From Mycolicibacterium neworleansense (GTDB lineage: Bacteria > Actinomycetota > Actinomycetes > Mycobacteriales > Mycobacteriaceae), in NCBI RefSeq assembly GCF_001245615.1, contig NZ_CWKH01000003.1:1138572-1202571 (forward strand): a stretch of 64,000 nucleotides of DNA, written 5' to 3'. The notes beneath the pieces were generated by a model that was not told the origin of the DNA, searched no databases, and saw only the letters and a list, made by a program, of their open reading frames with translations. Below are positions 28,050 to 37,081 of the stretch, in pieces. The translations under genes and the position numbers were made by a program. Within the stretch, counting starts at the first letter, position 1. Every line of letters starts with the position of its first letter.

Positions 28050-28064
28050 TGAAATTCATTTTCA
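28050..28064. promoter_or_regulatory. Zur-like site between the aztD-like genes and bluB
   Basis: TGAAATTCATTTTCA differs from the consensus TGAAAATGATTTTCA at two positions. It lies 20 bases upstream of the AztD-like gene 2 start and 48 bases upstream of bluB. Confidence 0.75.
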
Positions 28065-28111
28065 ATAAACCGGGTGTCCGGCCGGCTCGACGGCCCGCCT
28101 AAGCTCCAAGC

Positions 28112-28771
28112 GTGTCCGAGCACGCCTTCAGCCCCGACGAGCGCAGCGCCGTCTACCGGGCCATCGCCGAACGCCGGGATATGCGCAGGTTCGTCCCCGG
28201 CAGCTCCGTGCCGCCCGAGGTGCTCGGTCGGCTGCTGCAGGCCGCCCACGCGGCGCCGAGCGTCGGCCTGATGCAGCCGTGGCGCTTCATCCGCATCACC
28301 GACAATGCGCTGCGCGGCAAGATCCACGCCCTCGTCGACGAGGAACGCATCCATACCGCCGACGCCCTCGGCGCCCGCGGCGACGAGTTCCTGGCACTGA
28401 AGGTGGAAGGCATCCTCGACTGCGCCGAGCTGTTCGTCGTCGCCCTCGGCGAGAACCGCGACCGGCACATCTTCGGCCGCCGGACCCTGCCCCAGATGGA
28501 CCTGGCCTCGGTGTCCTGCGCGATCCAGAACATGTGGCTGGCCGCACGGGCCGAAGGGCTCGGCATGGGCTGGGTGTCGATCTTCGAGCCGGCGCCACTG
28601 GGCGAGCTGATGGGCATGCCCGCCGACGCCGAGCCGGTGGCCATCCTGTGCCTGGGCCCGGTACCCGAGTTCCCGGACCGGCCGGTACTGGAGATCGAGC
28701 ACTGGACAACCGGGCGCCCGCTGCCCGAATTCGTGGCCGAGAACGGCTGGCCGACCGACGCATCGTCTTAG
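28112..28771 (+). CDS. bluB: 5,6-dimethylbenzimidazole synthase BluB
   Basis: This 219-residue nitroreductase-fold protein has BluB hallmarks: RRDMRRF near the start, APSVGLMQPWRF, and the GMGWVSIF segment. BluB uses oxygen to break down reduced FMN into the lower ligand of cobalamin. It starts at GTG 28112 and heads a run of plus-strand genes. It is divergent from the AztD-like pair, sharing an intergenic region that holds a Zur-like site. The window has two cobalamin riboswitches, so a B12 link is coherent. Confidence 0.92.
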   Translation: MSEHAFSPDERSAVYRAIAERRDMRRFVPGSSVPPEVLGRLLQAAHAAPSVGLMQPWRFIRITDNALRGKIHALVDEERIHTADALGARGDEFLALKVEGILDCAELFVVALGENRDRHIFGRRTLPQMDLASVSCAIQNMWLAARAEGLGMGWVSIFEPAPLGELMGMPADAEPVAILCLGPVPEFPDRPVLEIEHWTTGRPLPEFVAENGWPTDASS

Positions 28772-28780
28772 GCTGAACGG

Positions 28781-29542
28781 GTGGCTGCCTCCGTCGATCT
28801 CAATGCCGACCTCGGGGAGAGCTTCGGCGCGTGGAAACTCGGCGACGACGAGGCCATGCTGGACCTGGTCACCAGCGCCAACGTGGCCTGCGGATTTCAC
28901 GCCGGAGACCCGGCGCTGCTGCTGCGTACCTGCCGCGAGGCCGCGGCCCGCGGGGTGCGCATCGGCGCCCAGGTGAGCTATCGCGACCTCGCCGGATTCG
29001 GTAGGCGCTTCATCGACGTGACGCCCGAAGACCTGACCGCCGACGTGATCTACCAGATCGGCGCGCTGCAGGGCATCGCCCGCGCCGCGGGGACGACGGT
29101 GACCTACGTGAAACCCCATGGTGCGCTGTACAACACGATCGTCGGACACCGGGAGCAGGCGGCCGCGGTGGCCGCCGCGGTGGCCGCCGTGGACGTCGCC
29201 CTGCCGGTGCTCGGGCTGTCCGGCTCGGCGTTCTTCGAGGAAGCCGGAGTGCGCGGGCTGCGCACCGTGTCCGAAGCCTTCGCCGACCGCGCCTACCGGC
29301 CCGACGGCACCCTGGTGTCCCGACGCGAGCCCGGCGCCGTGCTGCACGACGCGGCCGAGATCGCCGAGCGGGTGGTGGGCATGGTCACCGCCGGACAGGT
29401 CACCGCCGCCGACGGCTCCGTCATCCCCGTGGCCGTGGAATCGGTTTGCGTACACGGTGATTCACCCGGAGCGGTACAGATCGCCACGGCAGTACGTGAG
29501 CGCCTGTCCGCCGAAGGGCTGATGCTGAGCGCATTCACCTGA
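28781..29542 (+). CDS. pxpA: LamB/YcsF family protein, 5-oxoprolinase subunit A (PxpA)
   Basis: This 253-residue protein begins with the family signature [12 protein letters not shown] and contains [11 protein letters not shown] and [12 protein letters not shown], marking the PxpA family. PxpA works with PxpB and PxpC to hydrolyse 5-oxoproline to glutamate using ATP. The partner genes are not beside it here. It begins at GTG 28781, 9 bases after bluB. The family is well conserved, so the assignment is firm while the role without partners is open. Confidence 0.9.
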   Translation: MAASVDLNADLGESFGAWKLGDDEAMLDLVTSANVACGFHAGDPALLLRTCREAAARGVRIGAQVSYRDLAGFGRRFIDVTPEDLTADVIYQIGALQGIARAAGTTVTYVKPHGALYNTIVGHREQAAAVAAAVAAVDVALPVLGLSGSAFFEEAGVRGLRTVSEAFADRAYRPDGTLVSRREPGAVLHDAAEIAERVVGMVTAGQVTAADGSVIPVAVESVCVHGDSPGAVQIATAVRERLSAEGLMLSAFT

Positions 29543-29567
29543 CAGATTCGCCTGGCATGATGGCCGC

Positions 29568-30569
29568 GTGGTGGCAAACCCGGCGGTGATGCGGTGGCGG
29601 CCGAGTTCCATGCAGGTGCTCGTGGCCGGGATCATCGCGCTGGCCCTGGCCGGCACCACGCTGCAGACATTCGTCGAGGGCACTGCCGACGTGGCGACGG
29701 CGGCCACGGTGTTCTGCGGCGTGTTCGTCCAAGCCCTGCCGTTTCTGGCGCTCGGCGTGGTGATCAGCGGGCTGATCGCGGTTTTCGTCACGCCCGACCG
29801 GCTGGCCCGCTGGTTGCCCAGACGCACCGGTGCGGCGATCCTGGCCGCCGGCGTCGGCGGAGCGGCGTTGCCCGGCTGCGAATGCGGTTCAGTGCCGGTG
29901 GCGCGCAGGCTTTTCGGCGACGAAGCCCACGGGAACACGGTCGGCGCGGCCGCGCTGACGTTCATGCTCGCGGCACCGGCCATCAACCCCGTCGTGCTGG
30001 TGGCCACCGCCGTCGCGTTCCCCGGCCACCCGCAGATGGTTGCTGCCCGGTGTGCGGCATCACTGCTCACCGCGCTGATCATGGGCACGCTGTGGGCCAG
30101 GTTCGGCAGCCCGGAGTGGATCACCCGACGCCTGCCCACCCCGCACGACGGTGACGGCTCCCGGTGGGAGATCTTCACCGAAGCGGCACGCCACGACTTC
30201 CTTTCGGCAGCCTCCTATCTGGTGGTCGGCGCCGCCGCAGCAGCCGCACTGCACGTGCTGGTTCCGGCGTGGGTGTACGAGCATCTCGCGGGACAGATCG
30301 TGCTGGGTGTGATCACCATGGCGGTGCTGGCGGTGGTGCTGGCGCTGTGCTCGGAAGCAGACGCCTTCGTCGCGGCCAGCCTGACCATGCTCCCGCTGCT
30401 GCCGCGCCTGGTGTTCCTGGTAGTCGGGCCGGCCGTGGACATCAAGCTGTTCGCCATGCAGGCCGGAATGTTCGGCCGCGCGTTCGCCGTCCGGTTCGCC
30501 CCCGCCACATTCGTGGTGGCCACCCTGGTGGCGACCGGCATCGGCCTGCTGATTCTGGGGCCGCGATGA
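29568..30569 (+). CDS. DUF318/UPF0718 permease with PGCECG motif
   Basis: This 333-residue integral membrane protein has about 8 hydrophobic segments and the family motif PGCECGSVPVAR near residue 102. A second TM block includes CSEADAFVA. Proteins of this family form two-gene pairs with TIGR03943 proteins and are predicted metal or small-ion permeases, but the transported species is not established. The stop overlaps the next gene by 4 bases. Its position in a zinc island makes a metal-related role plausible. Confidence 0.82.
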   Translation: MVANPAVMRWRPSSMQVLVAGIIALALAGTTLQTFVEGTADVATAATVFCGVFVQALPFLALGVVISGLIAVFVTPDRLARWLPRRTGAAILAAGVGGAALPGCECGSVPVARRLFGDEAHGNTVGAAALTFMLAAPAINPVVLVATAVAFPGHPQMVAARCAASLLTALIMGTLWARFGSPEWITRRLPTPHDGDGSRWEIFTEAARHDFLSAASYLVVGAAAAAALHVLVPAWVYEHLAGQIVLGVITMAVLAVVLALCSEADAFVAASLTMLPLLPRLVFLVVGPAVDIKLFAMQAGMFGRAFAVRFAPATFVVATLVATGIGLLILGPR

Positions 30570-31282
30570 GCCGCGAGACCGAGAACGCCCTGCTGCTGCT
30601 CGTCGGGGTCAGCACCGCCATCATCACCATCTCGGGCGCCTACACCCGCTACGTCAAGCCGGGGCTGCTGCCCTATCTGGCCGCGACCGCGGTGTTGCTC
30701 ATCGCCCTGGCACTCGCCGCGATCGTGCGTGACATCCGGCACGGCAGGCGCGAGGACGACCCGCACGCAGGCCATGACCATCCGCACTCTCCCGGCGTCG
30801 CCTGGCTACTGCTCATCCCGATCGCGCTGCTGGCCTTCGTGGTACCCCCGGCCATCCGCCCGGACGCCGCCTCGGTGACCGAGGTGTCCACCGATGTGCT
30901 GCGCCGTCCGTTTCCACCCCTACCCGACGGCGCTGCCCCGGAAATCTCGCTGCCCGATGCGCTGATCCGCGTGGCACAGGACTCCGCGGGCACCCTCGAC
31001 AATCGCAGGATCACCGTCACCGGGTTCACCATGCGCGACGGTGACCGCACGGATCTGGCGCGGGTGGTGATCATCTGCTGCGCCGCGGACGCCCAGCTCG
31101 CCCGCATCCATCTGTCCGGGCCAGCGGCGGCTCAGGTGTCCGGCTATCCGGACGACACCTGGATCAAGGTGGAGGGCATGATCCCTGCCGGACAAAGCGA
31201 TTCGAGCCGACGCGGAATCCCGACGATGACGGCGCTGAGCGTGGCCCGCACCGATCCCCCGGCACGCCCGTACGCCTACTGA
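30566..31282 (+). CDS. TIGR03943-family membrane protein, partner of the DUF318 permease
   Basis: This 238-residue protein has two N-terminal membrane helices, a His-rich cytoplasmic or loop segment (DDPHAGHDHPHSPG), a third helix and an extracellular domain with an IICCAADA motif that may bind metal through Cys. It is translationally coupled to the permease (ATGA overlap). The paired families are predicted metal-handling subunits; no substrate is proven. No terminator was seen between it and the convergent FhuF-like gene. Confidence 0.78.
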   Translation: MSRETENALLLLVGVSTAIITISGAYTRYVKPGLLPYLAATAVLLIALALAAIVRDIRHGRREDDPHAGHDHPHSPGVAWLLLIPIALLAFVVPPAIRPDAASVTEVSTDVLRRPFPPLPDGAAPEISLPDALIRVAQDSAGTLDNRRITVTGFTMRDGDRTDLARVVIICCAADAQLARIHLSGPAAAQVSGYPDDTWIKVEGMIPAGQSDSSRRGIPTMTALSVARTDPPARPYAY

Positions 31283-31945
31283 CTACTGCCCCCGCGGCCT
31301 CGTGAGAGAACAGTCACCACAGTTCGACCCGCCCGGCACCCGGTAGTACAGACAACAGCTGCGCCGCCGGAACGTCAGGCCGGTCAGGTCGCCGGTGCCG
31401 GCCAGATCGCCGGTGCCCAACAGCGATTCGGTGACCGCGACGACGTCGTCGCGCAATTCCGGTCGCACCCGGGCCAGTTCGTGCGCCGCCGCCACCAGCG
31501 CTGCCGCGGCATTGCCGTAGAGCAGCCGCGGCGCGATCTTGACCCGCAGTCCGGCAGCCAGCGGCTCGAGGTGCTCGCTGACGACCCTTCGGTACAGCTG
31601 CGGTGGCAGTGCGCCGTCGACGGGTGCGCCCACGGGGACAGGCAATCGCAACTCGGTACTGCCGGCGTGGCGTTGCAGATCGGTGAGGTCGGGCAGCACA
31701 CCGTATCGCAGCGCGCAGGCCAGCAGGGGCGACCACAACCGAGAGGCATGACTGAACTGGACCAGGGACGCACCGATACGCAGGTCGGTCGTGCCGCACC
31801 GCTGCGCGGTCGCGCTGACGAGGTCGGCGCAACCCCCGCCATAGCAGCGTTGCACCGGAACCCAGCCGGCCGGGTCCCCGCCGACTGTGATCGCGAAAAA
31901 GCCCCCGTACAAGGCGATTTCACTCAGCTGATCACCGATGTTCAC
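31283..31945 (-). CDS. FhuF-like [2Fe-2S] protein in a corrinoid-transport operon
   Basis: This 220-residue protein has the C-terminal signature of siderophore-reductase-like FhuF proteins: RRSCCLYYRVPGG, then CGDC, giving a CC...CxxC [2Fe-2S] site. It is the last gene of an operon with a FecCD/BtuCD-type transporter and overlaps the ATPase gene by 4 bases (GTGA). The operon leader is a cobalamin riboswitch, so the protein may reduce or release an imported corrinoid or another metal complex. That is inference; ferric siderophore reduction is the family's usual job. Confidence 0.78.
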   Translation of the reverse strand: MNIGDQLSEIALYGGFFAITVGGDPAGWVPVQRCYGGGCADLVSATAQRCGTTDLRIGASLVQFSHASRLWSPLLACALRYGVLPDLTDLQRHAGSTELRLPVPVGAPVDGALPPQLYRRVVSEHLEPLAAGLRVKIAPRLLYGNAAAALVAAAHELARVRPELRDDVVAVTESLLGTGDLAGTGDLTGLTFRRRSCCLYYRVPGGSNCGDCSLTRPRGQ

Positions 31946-32727
31946 GGCCTCACCGTTACCTTCGCGGGGACGGCGACCTGTGGCCTGCCGGTATCTTCGT
32001 CGAGGGTGATCCGGGCCTCGACCCCGTACACCTCGAACAACAACCGCTCGGTGAGAATGTCGGCCGGAGCGCCGAGCGCCACCAGCCGGCCACCGTCGAG
32101 GACACAGATCCGATCACAGTACGCCGCGGCGAGATTGAGGTCGTGCAATGCGGCGACCACCGTCGCACCGGTCTGCCGCAACAGGTGCAGGGCCTCGTGT
32201 TGGTGGCGCAGGTCGAGGTGGTTGGTGGGTTCGTCGAGCACGATCACGTCGGTGCGCTGAGCCAGCGCCCGGGCGATGAGGACCCGTTGCTTCTGCCCTC
32301 CCGACAGCCGGCCGTAGCCGGCCCCGCTGAGGTCTGCGATGTCCAGCGCCGCCAGTGCGGCGCCGATGATCTCCCGGTCCTCACGGCTGTCCGCATCGAA
32401 GGAGCGCTTGTACGGGGTGCGCCCCATCGCCACCATGTCGAACACCGTGAGCTCGAAATCGCCGGTGGATTCCTGCAATACCGCCGCGACCCGGCGTGCG
32501 GCCTGCTTGCCCGGCAGCTTCCACACATCGGTGCCGTCGACCAGCACCCGCCCGGTGCTCGGCCGCTGCGCCCGGTACAACGTGCGCAGCAGCGTGGTCT
32601 TGCCCGCGCCGTTGGGGCCCACGACCGCCAGCATCTCACCCGGGACGACCGACAACGACACGTCGGCGATCAACGGTGTACCGCGGACCGACACCGACAC
32701 CGCCTCGAACGTCACGCCCGCCGTCAT
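31942..32727 (-). CDS. btuD: ABC transporter ATPase, FecE/BtuD-type
   Basis: This 261-residue ATPase has Walker A GPNGAGKTT, signature LSGGQKQR, Walker B VIVLDEPTNHLDL and the switch His in ALHDLN. It energises uptake by the adjacent FecCD-type permease. Genes overlap by 4 bases on both sides. The cobalamin riboswitch in the operon leader points to corrinoid rather than siderophore uptake. The gene name is therefore a functional inference. Confidence 0.88.
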   Translation of the reverse strand: MTAGVTFEAVSVSVRGTPLIADVSLSVVPGEMLAVVGPNGAGKTTLLRTLYRAQRPSTGRVLVDGTDVWKLPGKQAARRVAAVLQESTGDFELTVFDMVAMGRTPYKRSFDADSREDREIIGAALAALDIADLSGAGYGRLSGGQKQRVLIARALAQRTDVIVLDEPTNHLDLRHQHEALHLLRQTGATVVAALHDLNLAAAYCDRICVLDGGRLVALGAPADILTERLLFEVYGVEARITLDEDTGRPQVAVPAKVTVRP

Positions 32728-33740
32728 ATCTGGGCCTTACGCCGCATCAACCACAGGAAGAACGGCCCTCCGACGAGCGCGGTGAGTATCCCCACCGGCA
32801 GTTCCTCGGGCGCGGCCACGGTCCGGGCCACGATGTCGCACAGCACCAGAAACGCCGCGCCAAGCAAGGTGGCGGCCGGCAACGCCCGACGGTGATCGGC
32901 ACCGACCAGCAGACGCACCACATGCGGCATGATCAGCCCGACAAACCCGATCGTGCCGCTCACCGCGACCATGGCTCCGACCATGAGCGCCACGACCACG
33001 AACATTCCGGCGCGGAACCGGTGCACGTCCAACCCGAGTGAGGCGGCCGCCTCTTCGCCGGTGTAGAGCAGGTTCAGGGACCGGGTGAAGGCCAGCAGCA
33101 CCACCACGCCGACGAGCACCGCGGCGGCGGGCACCCAGACCATGCGCCAGGTGGCACCGCCCAGACCGCCCAGCATCCACCGCACGGCCGCCTGCGTCTT
33201 GTGCGGATCGTCGGATGTCACGATGAGCAGACTGGCCACCGCCGACAGCACTTCAGCCACCGCCACCCCGGCCAGGATCAACCGTACGGTCGTCATCCGG
33301 CCTCCCGAGCGGGCCAGGAAGTACACCGCGACGAGGGCGAGGAAGGCCCCGAGGAAGGCCGCCAGCGGCACGGTGACCACCTGCAGTGCGCCGGCGCCGA
33401 ACACCAGGACGGCCACGGCACCGACCGAGGCGCCCGAGGAAACCCCCAGCAGCATGGGATCTGCCAGCGGATTGCGCACCACCGCCTGCAGCGCCATGCC
33501 GCACGCCGCCAGACCGGCGCCGACCACCGCTCCCAGGACCACGCGGGGCAGCCGGGCGTCGAGCACGATGGATTCCCTTACCGCAGGCCAACTCTGATCG
33601 ACGAGGCCCGGTGTGACGGCGTGCACTACGATGGCCCACACCTGCCCCGGCGGGATCGACACCGAACCGATTGCCACACCGGCGGTCATCGCCGCGAGCA
33701 ACAGCGCGGCCAGCGCAGCCATGGCCGGCCGGTAGGGCAT
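32724..33740 (-). CDS. btuC: ABC transporter permease, FecCD/BtuC-type
   Basis: This 338-residue membrane protein with about 9-10 helices has FecCD family motifs RLPRVVLGAVVGAGLAACG, NPLADPMLLGVSSGA and GTIGFVGLIMPHVVR. The ATG at 33740 overlaps the stop of the binding-protein gene (ATGA); the open frame continues to 33989 but that would run deep into that gene. It forms the membrane pore with the ATPase downstream. Confidence 0.9.
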   Translation of the reverse strand: MPYRPAMAALAALLLAAMTAGVAIGSVSIPPGQVWAIVVHAVTPGLVDQSWPAVRESIVLDARLPRVVLGAVVGAGLAACGMALQAVVRNPLADPMLLGVSSGASVGAVAVLVFGAGALQVVTVPLAAFLGAFLALVAVYFLARSGGRMTTVRLILAGVAVAEVLSAVASLLIVTSDDPHKTQAAVRWMLGGLGGATWRMVWVPAAAVLVGVVVLLAFTRSLNLLYTGEEAAASLGLDVHRFRAGMFVVVALMVGAMVAVSGTIGFVGLIMPHVVRLLVGADHRRALPAATLLGAAFLVLCDIVARTVAAPEELPVGILTALVGGPFFLWLMRRKAQI

Positions 33741-34723
33741 CAGACAAACCGATCCGGGTGCAGCTGCCGGGCCAGGGCATCCACCGCCCGGCCCACCCGC
33801 ACGCCCACCACCACCGAGGACAACGGCAGCACCGCGAACCGCTGGTGCTCGACTGCCGGAACATGTTGCAACAGAGGATGTTCGGTCAGGAATCTCTTCT
33901 TGCCTGCGACGGGCTGGTCTCCGTAGTCGTAGATCACGATGACCTCGGGTGCGCGCTCGGCGAACTGCTCGAACGACACGTCGCCCCACACCTTGGGGAC
34001 GTCGGCGAACACGTTGACGCCGCCGGCGGCCTCGATCATCAGGTTGCCGATGCCCTTGCCGCCCGAGGTGAACACGGTGGCCTCACCGCTGTCGTAGACC
34101 GCGACCCGCACCGGCCGGACGCCGCGCACTTGCGCCTGGGACTGCGCCAGCTGACCGTGCAGCTTCTCGATCTGCTGCTCAGCCCGGTCACTGACGCCGA
34201 AAATTGTTCCGAGATTCCGTATTTCGTCGTCCACGGTGGACATGGCAACGGGTTCGGACAGGCAATCCTCGATGTTGAGATAGGTGTGAACTCCGGCCTC
34301 GGTCAGGCGTTGCCTGCCGCGGCCCTCTTTCTCGTCGAAGGCACTTTCCCAGCCGCCGTAGACGAAATCGGGTTCCACGGCCAGCAGCGCTTCATACGAC
34401 GGATACTCCTGGGCGAGCACCGGAATGCTGTCGTATGCCGCCTGGTACTCGGGCAGGATCCGGTCGTCGAGGTAGGACGTGCCGACCATGGAATGCTGCA
34501 GGCCCAGCGCCAACAGCGTCTCGATCGCATGCTGATTGAGAGCGACCGCACGGGCGGGCGGGCGGTCATATGTGGTGCTGACACCGCAATTGTCGATGGT
34601 GACCGGGAATCCCGGTGGGGCGTTGCCTGCCGCCTCCGGCGCCGCCGTGGCGGCGCACCCCGATGTCACCAGTGCCGACGCCAATGCGGCGATCAGCCAA
34701 CGAGCAGCCATGGGCCTACCCAT
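33740..34723 (-). CDS. btuF: Corrinoid or metal-complex ABC transporter binding lipoprotein (BtuF-like)
   Basis: This 327-residue solute-binding protein has a lipobox (VTSGC, about residues 18-22) and class III binding-protein features: ALNQHAIETLLALGL, VGTSYLDDR, and a late RAPEVIVIYDYG. The ATG at 34723 has GGAG upstream; ATG 34711 is an alternative. The frame extends further up but would enter the riboswitch. It is the first gene behind a cobalamin riboswitch, so it most likely captures cobalamin or another corrinoid. Confidence 0.88.
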   Translation of the reverse strand: MGRPMAARWLIAALASALVTSGCAATAAPEAAGNAPPGFPVTIDNCGVSTTYDRPPARAVALNQHAIETLLALGLQHSMVGTSYLDDRILPEYQAAYDSIPVLAQEYPSYEALLAVEPDFVYGGWESAFDEKEGRGRQRLTEAGVHTYLNIEDCLSEPVAMSTVDDEIRNLGTIFGVSDRAEQQIEKLHGQLAQSQAQVRGVRPVRVAVYDSGEATVFTSGGKGIGNLMIEAAGGVNVFADVPKVWGDVSFEQFAERAPEVIVIYDYGDQPVAGKKRFLTEHPLLQHVPAVEHQRFAVLPLSSVVVGVRVGRAVDALARQLHPDRFV

Positions 34724-34850
34724 CCTCTCCGGGGAGATCCGCCCCAGTACTTGCGAGGTGGCGACTGCGGTGTGTATCTGGCTATCACAGTGGCGGGACC
34801 GCGCCGGATTCACACCGGCTTCCACGATCCGCAGTCGCCCTAACGCCCCG
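34724..34850 (-). promoter_or_regulatory. Cobalamin riboswitch controlling the BtuFCD-like operon
   Basis: On the minus strand the leader contains GAAGCCGGTGTGAATCCGG, a GCGGTCCCGCCACTGT segment and a B12-box-like AGCCAGATACACACCG. A 10-base closing stem pairs 34829-34838 with 34761-34770. A GC-rich expression-platform hairpin lies near the ribosome site before 34723. This is the standard architecture of a B12-sensing leader that turns off uptake genes when cobalamin is abundant. Confidence 0.9.
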
Positions 34851-34858
34851 ATCGTAGG

Positions 34859-35113
34859 TCAAGCAGGGCCGACGACCGGCAGCAGCGCCATCTCCCTGGC
34901 GTTCTTGATCGCCGTGGCGACCTGCCGCTGTTGTTGCGGGGTGAGCCCGGTGATGCGCCGGGACCGGATCTTGCCCCGCTCGCTGATGAAGGTGCGCAGT
35001 AGGTGGACGTCCTTGTAGTCGACCTCGGTCACGCCGAGGGCGTCCAGCTGATTGCGCCTGGGTTTTTTCAGTTCCGTTGCCGGAGGACGTTTCCGGGGAG
35101 TCTTCTTGGCCAT
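34859..35113 (-). CDS. rpsR2: Alternative 30S ribosomal protein S18 (cysteine-free)
   Basis: This 84-residue S18 paralog lacks the zinc-coordinating cysteines of the standard form. It replaces the zinc-binding version under zinc limitation, freeing zinc. The ATG at 35113 overlaps the rpsN2 stop (TGATG). Last gene of the rpmB2-rpmG2-rpsN2-rpsR2 operon, as in M. smegmatis. The B12 riboswitch follows on the same strand within a few bases, so read-through is conceivable. Confidence 0.93.
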   Translation of the reverse strand: MAKKTPRKRPPATELKKPRRNQLDALGVTEVDYKDVHLLRTFISERGKIRSRRITGLTPQQQRQVATAIKNAREMALLPVVGPA

Positions 35114-35418
35114 CACCAGCTCGACTTCCGCACACCGGGCAATTCACCGCGATGCGCCATTTCCCGCACGCGGACCCGCGAGAGCCCGAACTTTCGCAGG
35201 TGCCCGCGCGGGCGGCCGTCGACCGCGTCCCGGTTGCGCAGCCGCACCGGACTCGAATCGCGGGGCAGGCGCTGCAGAGCCGAGACCGCCGCGGCCCGCT
35301 GCTCACCGGTGGTGGCCGGATTGCGAATGATGTCTTTGAGCTCAGCGCGCCGTTCGGCGTAGCGCTCCACGAGTTTCCGGCGCTGCTCGTTCTTGACGAT
35401 CTTGGACAGCTTGGCCAT
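35113..35418 (-). CDS. rpsN2: Alternative 30S ribosomal protein S14 (cysteine-free)
   Basis: This 101-residue S14 paralog without the CxxC...CxxC zinc site has normal S14 features such as [20 protein letters not shown]. It overlaps its neighbours by one base each (TGATG), so the four genes are translationally coupled. Part of the Zur-controlled cysteine-poor ribosomal set. Confidence 0.95.
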   Translation of the reverse strand: MAKLSKIVKNEQRRKLVERYAERRAELKDIIRNPATTGEQRAAAVSALQRLPRDSSPVRLRNRDAVDGRPRGHLRKFGLSRVRVREMAHRGELPGVRKSSW

Positions 35419-35582
35419 CAGCGCTCCTCACGGAAGTCGACGTGGCGGCGCACGATCGGGTCGTACTTGCGCAACACGATGCGGTCCGGGTCGTTGCGGC
35501 GGTTCTTGCGGGTGACGTAGGTGTACCCGGTTCCCGCGGTCGACTTCAGCTTCACGATCGGCCGGATGTCGGTGCTGGCCAT
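35418..35582 (-). CDS. rpmG2: Alternative 50S ribosomal protein L33 (cysteine-free)
   Basis: This 54-residue L33 begins [20 protein letters not shown], continues [20 protein letters not shown] and ends VDFREER. It has none of the four zinc cysteines found in the standard form. It fits exactly between rpmB2 and rpsN2 with one-base overlaps. Confidence 0.93.
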   Translation of the reverse strand: MASTDIRPIVKLKSTAGTGYTYVTRKNRRNDPDRIVLRKYDPIVRRHVDFREER

Positions 35583-35818
35583 CAGATCTTCTCCCCTCGG
35601 CTACGCAGCCGGGCCACCACGGTCTCGATGCCGTCCCGGTCGATCACCTTGATTCCCTTGGCACTGACCCGCAGCCGGACCCGGCGCCCCTCGCTCGGCA
35701 GGTAGTAGGTCTTGGTCTGGATGTTCGGGTTCCAGCGTCGGCGACTGCGCTTGTGCGAGTGCGACACCGTGTTGCCGAACCCGGGCGAGCGCCCGGTGAC
35801 TTGGCAGTGGGCAGACAT
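35582..35818 (-). CDS. rpmB2: Alternative 50S ribosomal protein L28 (lacks zinc CxxC pairs)
   Basis: This 78-residue L28 starts [16 protein letters not shown] and has a single Cys, not the CxxC...CxxC pattern, so it should not hold structural zinc. First gene of the alternative ribosomal operon. A Zur-like palindrome lies 34 bases upstream, shared with the divergent mrf-like gene. Confidence 0.95.
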   Translation of the reverse strand: MSAHCQVTGRSPGFGNTVSHSHKRSRRRWNPNIQTKTYYLPSEGRRVRLRVSAKGIKVIDRDGIETVVARLRSRGEKI

Positions 35819-35851
35819 CGGTCTCCTTCGGATGGGGTAGCCTCACGATAA

Positions 35852-35866
35852 TGATAATCGTTTTCA
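35852..35866. promoter_or_regulatory. Zur-like site between rpmB2 and mrf
   Basis: TGATAATCGTTTTCA resembles the actinobacterial Zur consensus and sits in the 72-base gap between divergent rpmB2 and the CobW-like gene. The same arrangement is known at Rv0105c/Rv0106 in M. tuberculosis, where Zur represses both directions. Confidence 0.8.
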
Positions 35867-35890
35867 ACAACAACTTCGTCGGGAGGTGCG

Positions 35891-37081
35891 GTGCGAACCC
35901 CTGTGGTGCTGATCGCCGGTCAAGGTGACAGCGACGGCGTAGCGGAAGAACTGGGCCGCAGGCCGGGAACCGTGCTGGTGCGCCATGCCTTCGACGGCCA
36001 AGTGGTCGTGCGGACCGTGTCCGATGGCGCCGGCACATCCGAACTCGGCCTCGAGCTCGCCCACGGTTGCGTGTCCTGCACCGTCCGCGACGACCTGCTG
36101 ATCCTGTTGCGGCGCCTGCACCGGCGCAGCGACGTGGAGCGCATCGTCGTGCAGTTGATGCCGTGGCTGGAGGCCGAGCCGGTGTGCTGGGCCATCAACA
36201 CCATCCGGGTCCACGTCGGTCCCGGCTACATCGACGGCCCTGCCGCCCGCGATGTCACCATCGAAGCGGTGATCGCCTCCCTGGACGCGACGGTCTGGCT
36301 GCAGCAGTCGGTCGGCGACGAGGAACTACCCGACGGACGCACGGTGGCACAGGTGGTGGTCGGGCAAGCCGAATTCGCCGACATGCTGGTGCTCAACGAG
36401 CCCGACGCCACCACCCTCGCCGTGCTGCGCCGGCTCGCGCCCCGCGCCCGCATCACTGTGGGCCCCGACCGGGTCGAGCTCGGCCTGGCGCATCTGGAAC
36501 CGAACAGCCCGCGCGGGCGCACCTCGACCGCGCACGATCCCCTACTGGCCGGCGAACCACCTCTGGAGCCCGACGACGAGGTGATCATCGTGGAATTCGC
36601 GGCGCGCCGGCCGTTCCACCCTCTGCGCCTGCACGAGGCGGTGGACCTGCTACTCGACGGCGTCGTGCGCACCCGCGGCCGGGCCTGGCTGGCCAACCGT
36701 CCAGCCGACGTCATGTGGATCGAATCCGCGGGCGGCGGAATGCATTTCAGCAATGCCGGAAAATGGCTGGCGGCAATGGACGCGACCGAGCGGGCCTACA
36801 CCGACCCCGAACGCGTGGCGATCGCCGCGATCGACTGGCACCACCAATTCGGTGACCGCCACATCTCGCTGACGGTGCTGGTGTGCGGTGCCCGCCCCGG
36901 CGACGTCATCGAGGCGCTGCGCGGCGCGCTGCTCACCGACGACGAGCTGGCGCGACCGGACGAGTGGGCCGATTACCCCGACCCGTTCGGCGATTGGCAC
37001 GAAGAACCGTGTCAGCCCGGAATCGACGAGCCCGCCGCATCCGTCCATCAGGAAGTCCACCAGGAAGGCGAATCACAGTGA
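35891..37081 (+). CDS. mrf: CobW-like protein of the Mrf (Mpy recruitment factor) type
   Basis: This 396-residue protein is divergent from the zinc-independent ribosomal genes, as is Rv0106. In M. smegmatis a CobW-like Zur-regulated factor, Mrf, recruits the ribosome-hibernation protein Mpy under zinc depletion. Here the P-loop position is degenerate (AGQGDSDG at residues 9-16, no GKT), so GTP binding is doubtful. The CxxC motif is kept as GCVSC (Cys60, Cys63). The C-terminal CobW domain follows ([12 protein letters not shown]). The identity with Mrf rests on synteny and family resemblance. Confidence 0.8.
   Translation: MRTPVVLIAGQGDSDGVAEELGRRPGTVLVRHAFDGQVVVRTVSDGAGTSELGLELAHGCVSCTVRDDLLILLRRLHRRSDVERIVVQLMPWLEAEPVCWAINTIRVHVGPGYIDGPAARDVTIEAVIASLDATVWLQQSVGDEELPDGRTVAQVVVGQAEFADMLVLNEPDATTLAVLRRLAPRARITVGPDRVELGLAHLEPNSPRGRTSTAHDPLLAGEPPLEPDDEVIIVEFAARRPFHPLRLHEAVDLLLDGVVRTRGRAWLANRPADVMWIESAGGGMHFSNAGKWLAAMDATERAYTDPERVAIAAIDWHHQFGDRHISLTVLVCGARPGDVIEALRGALLTDDELARPDEWADYPDPFGDWHEEPCQPGIDEPAASVHQEVHQEGESQ

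Noticed and set aside
31283..34723. Siderophore uptake as the function of the FecCD-type operon
   Set aside because: The leader is a cobalamin riboswitch and no iron box was seen, so corrinoid uptake is the better reading.
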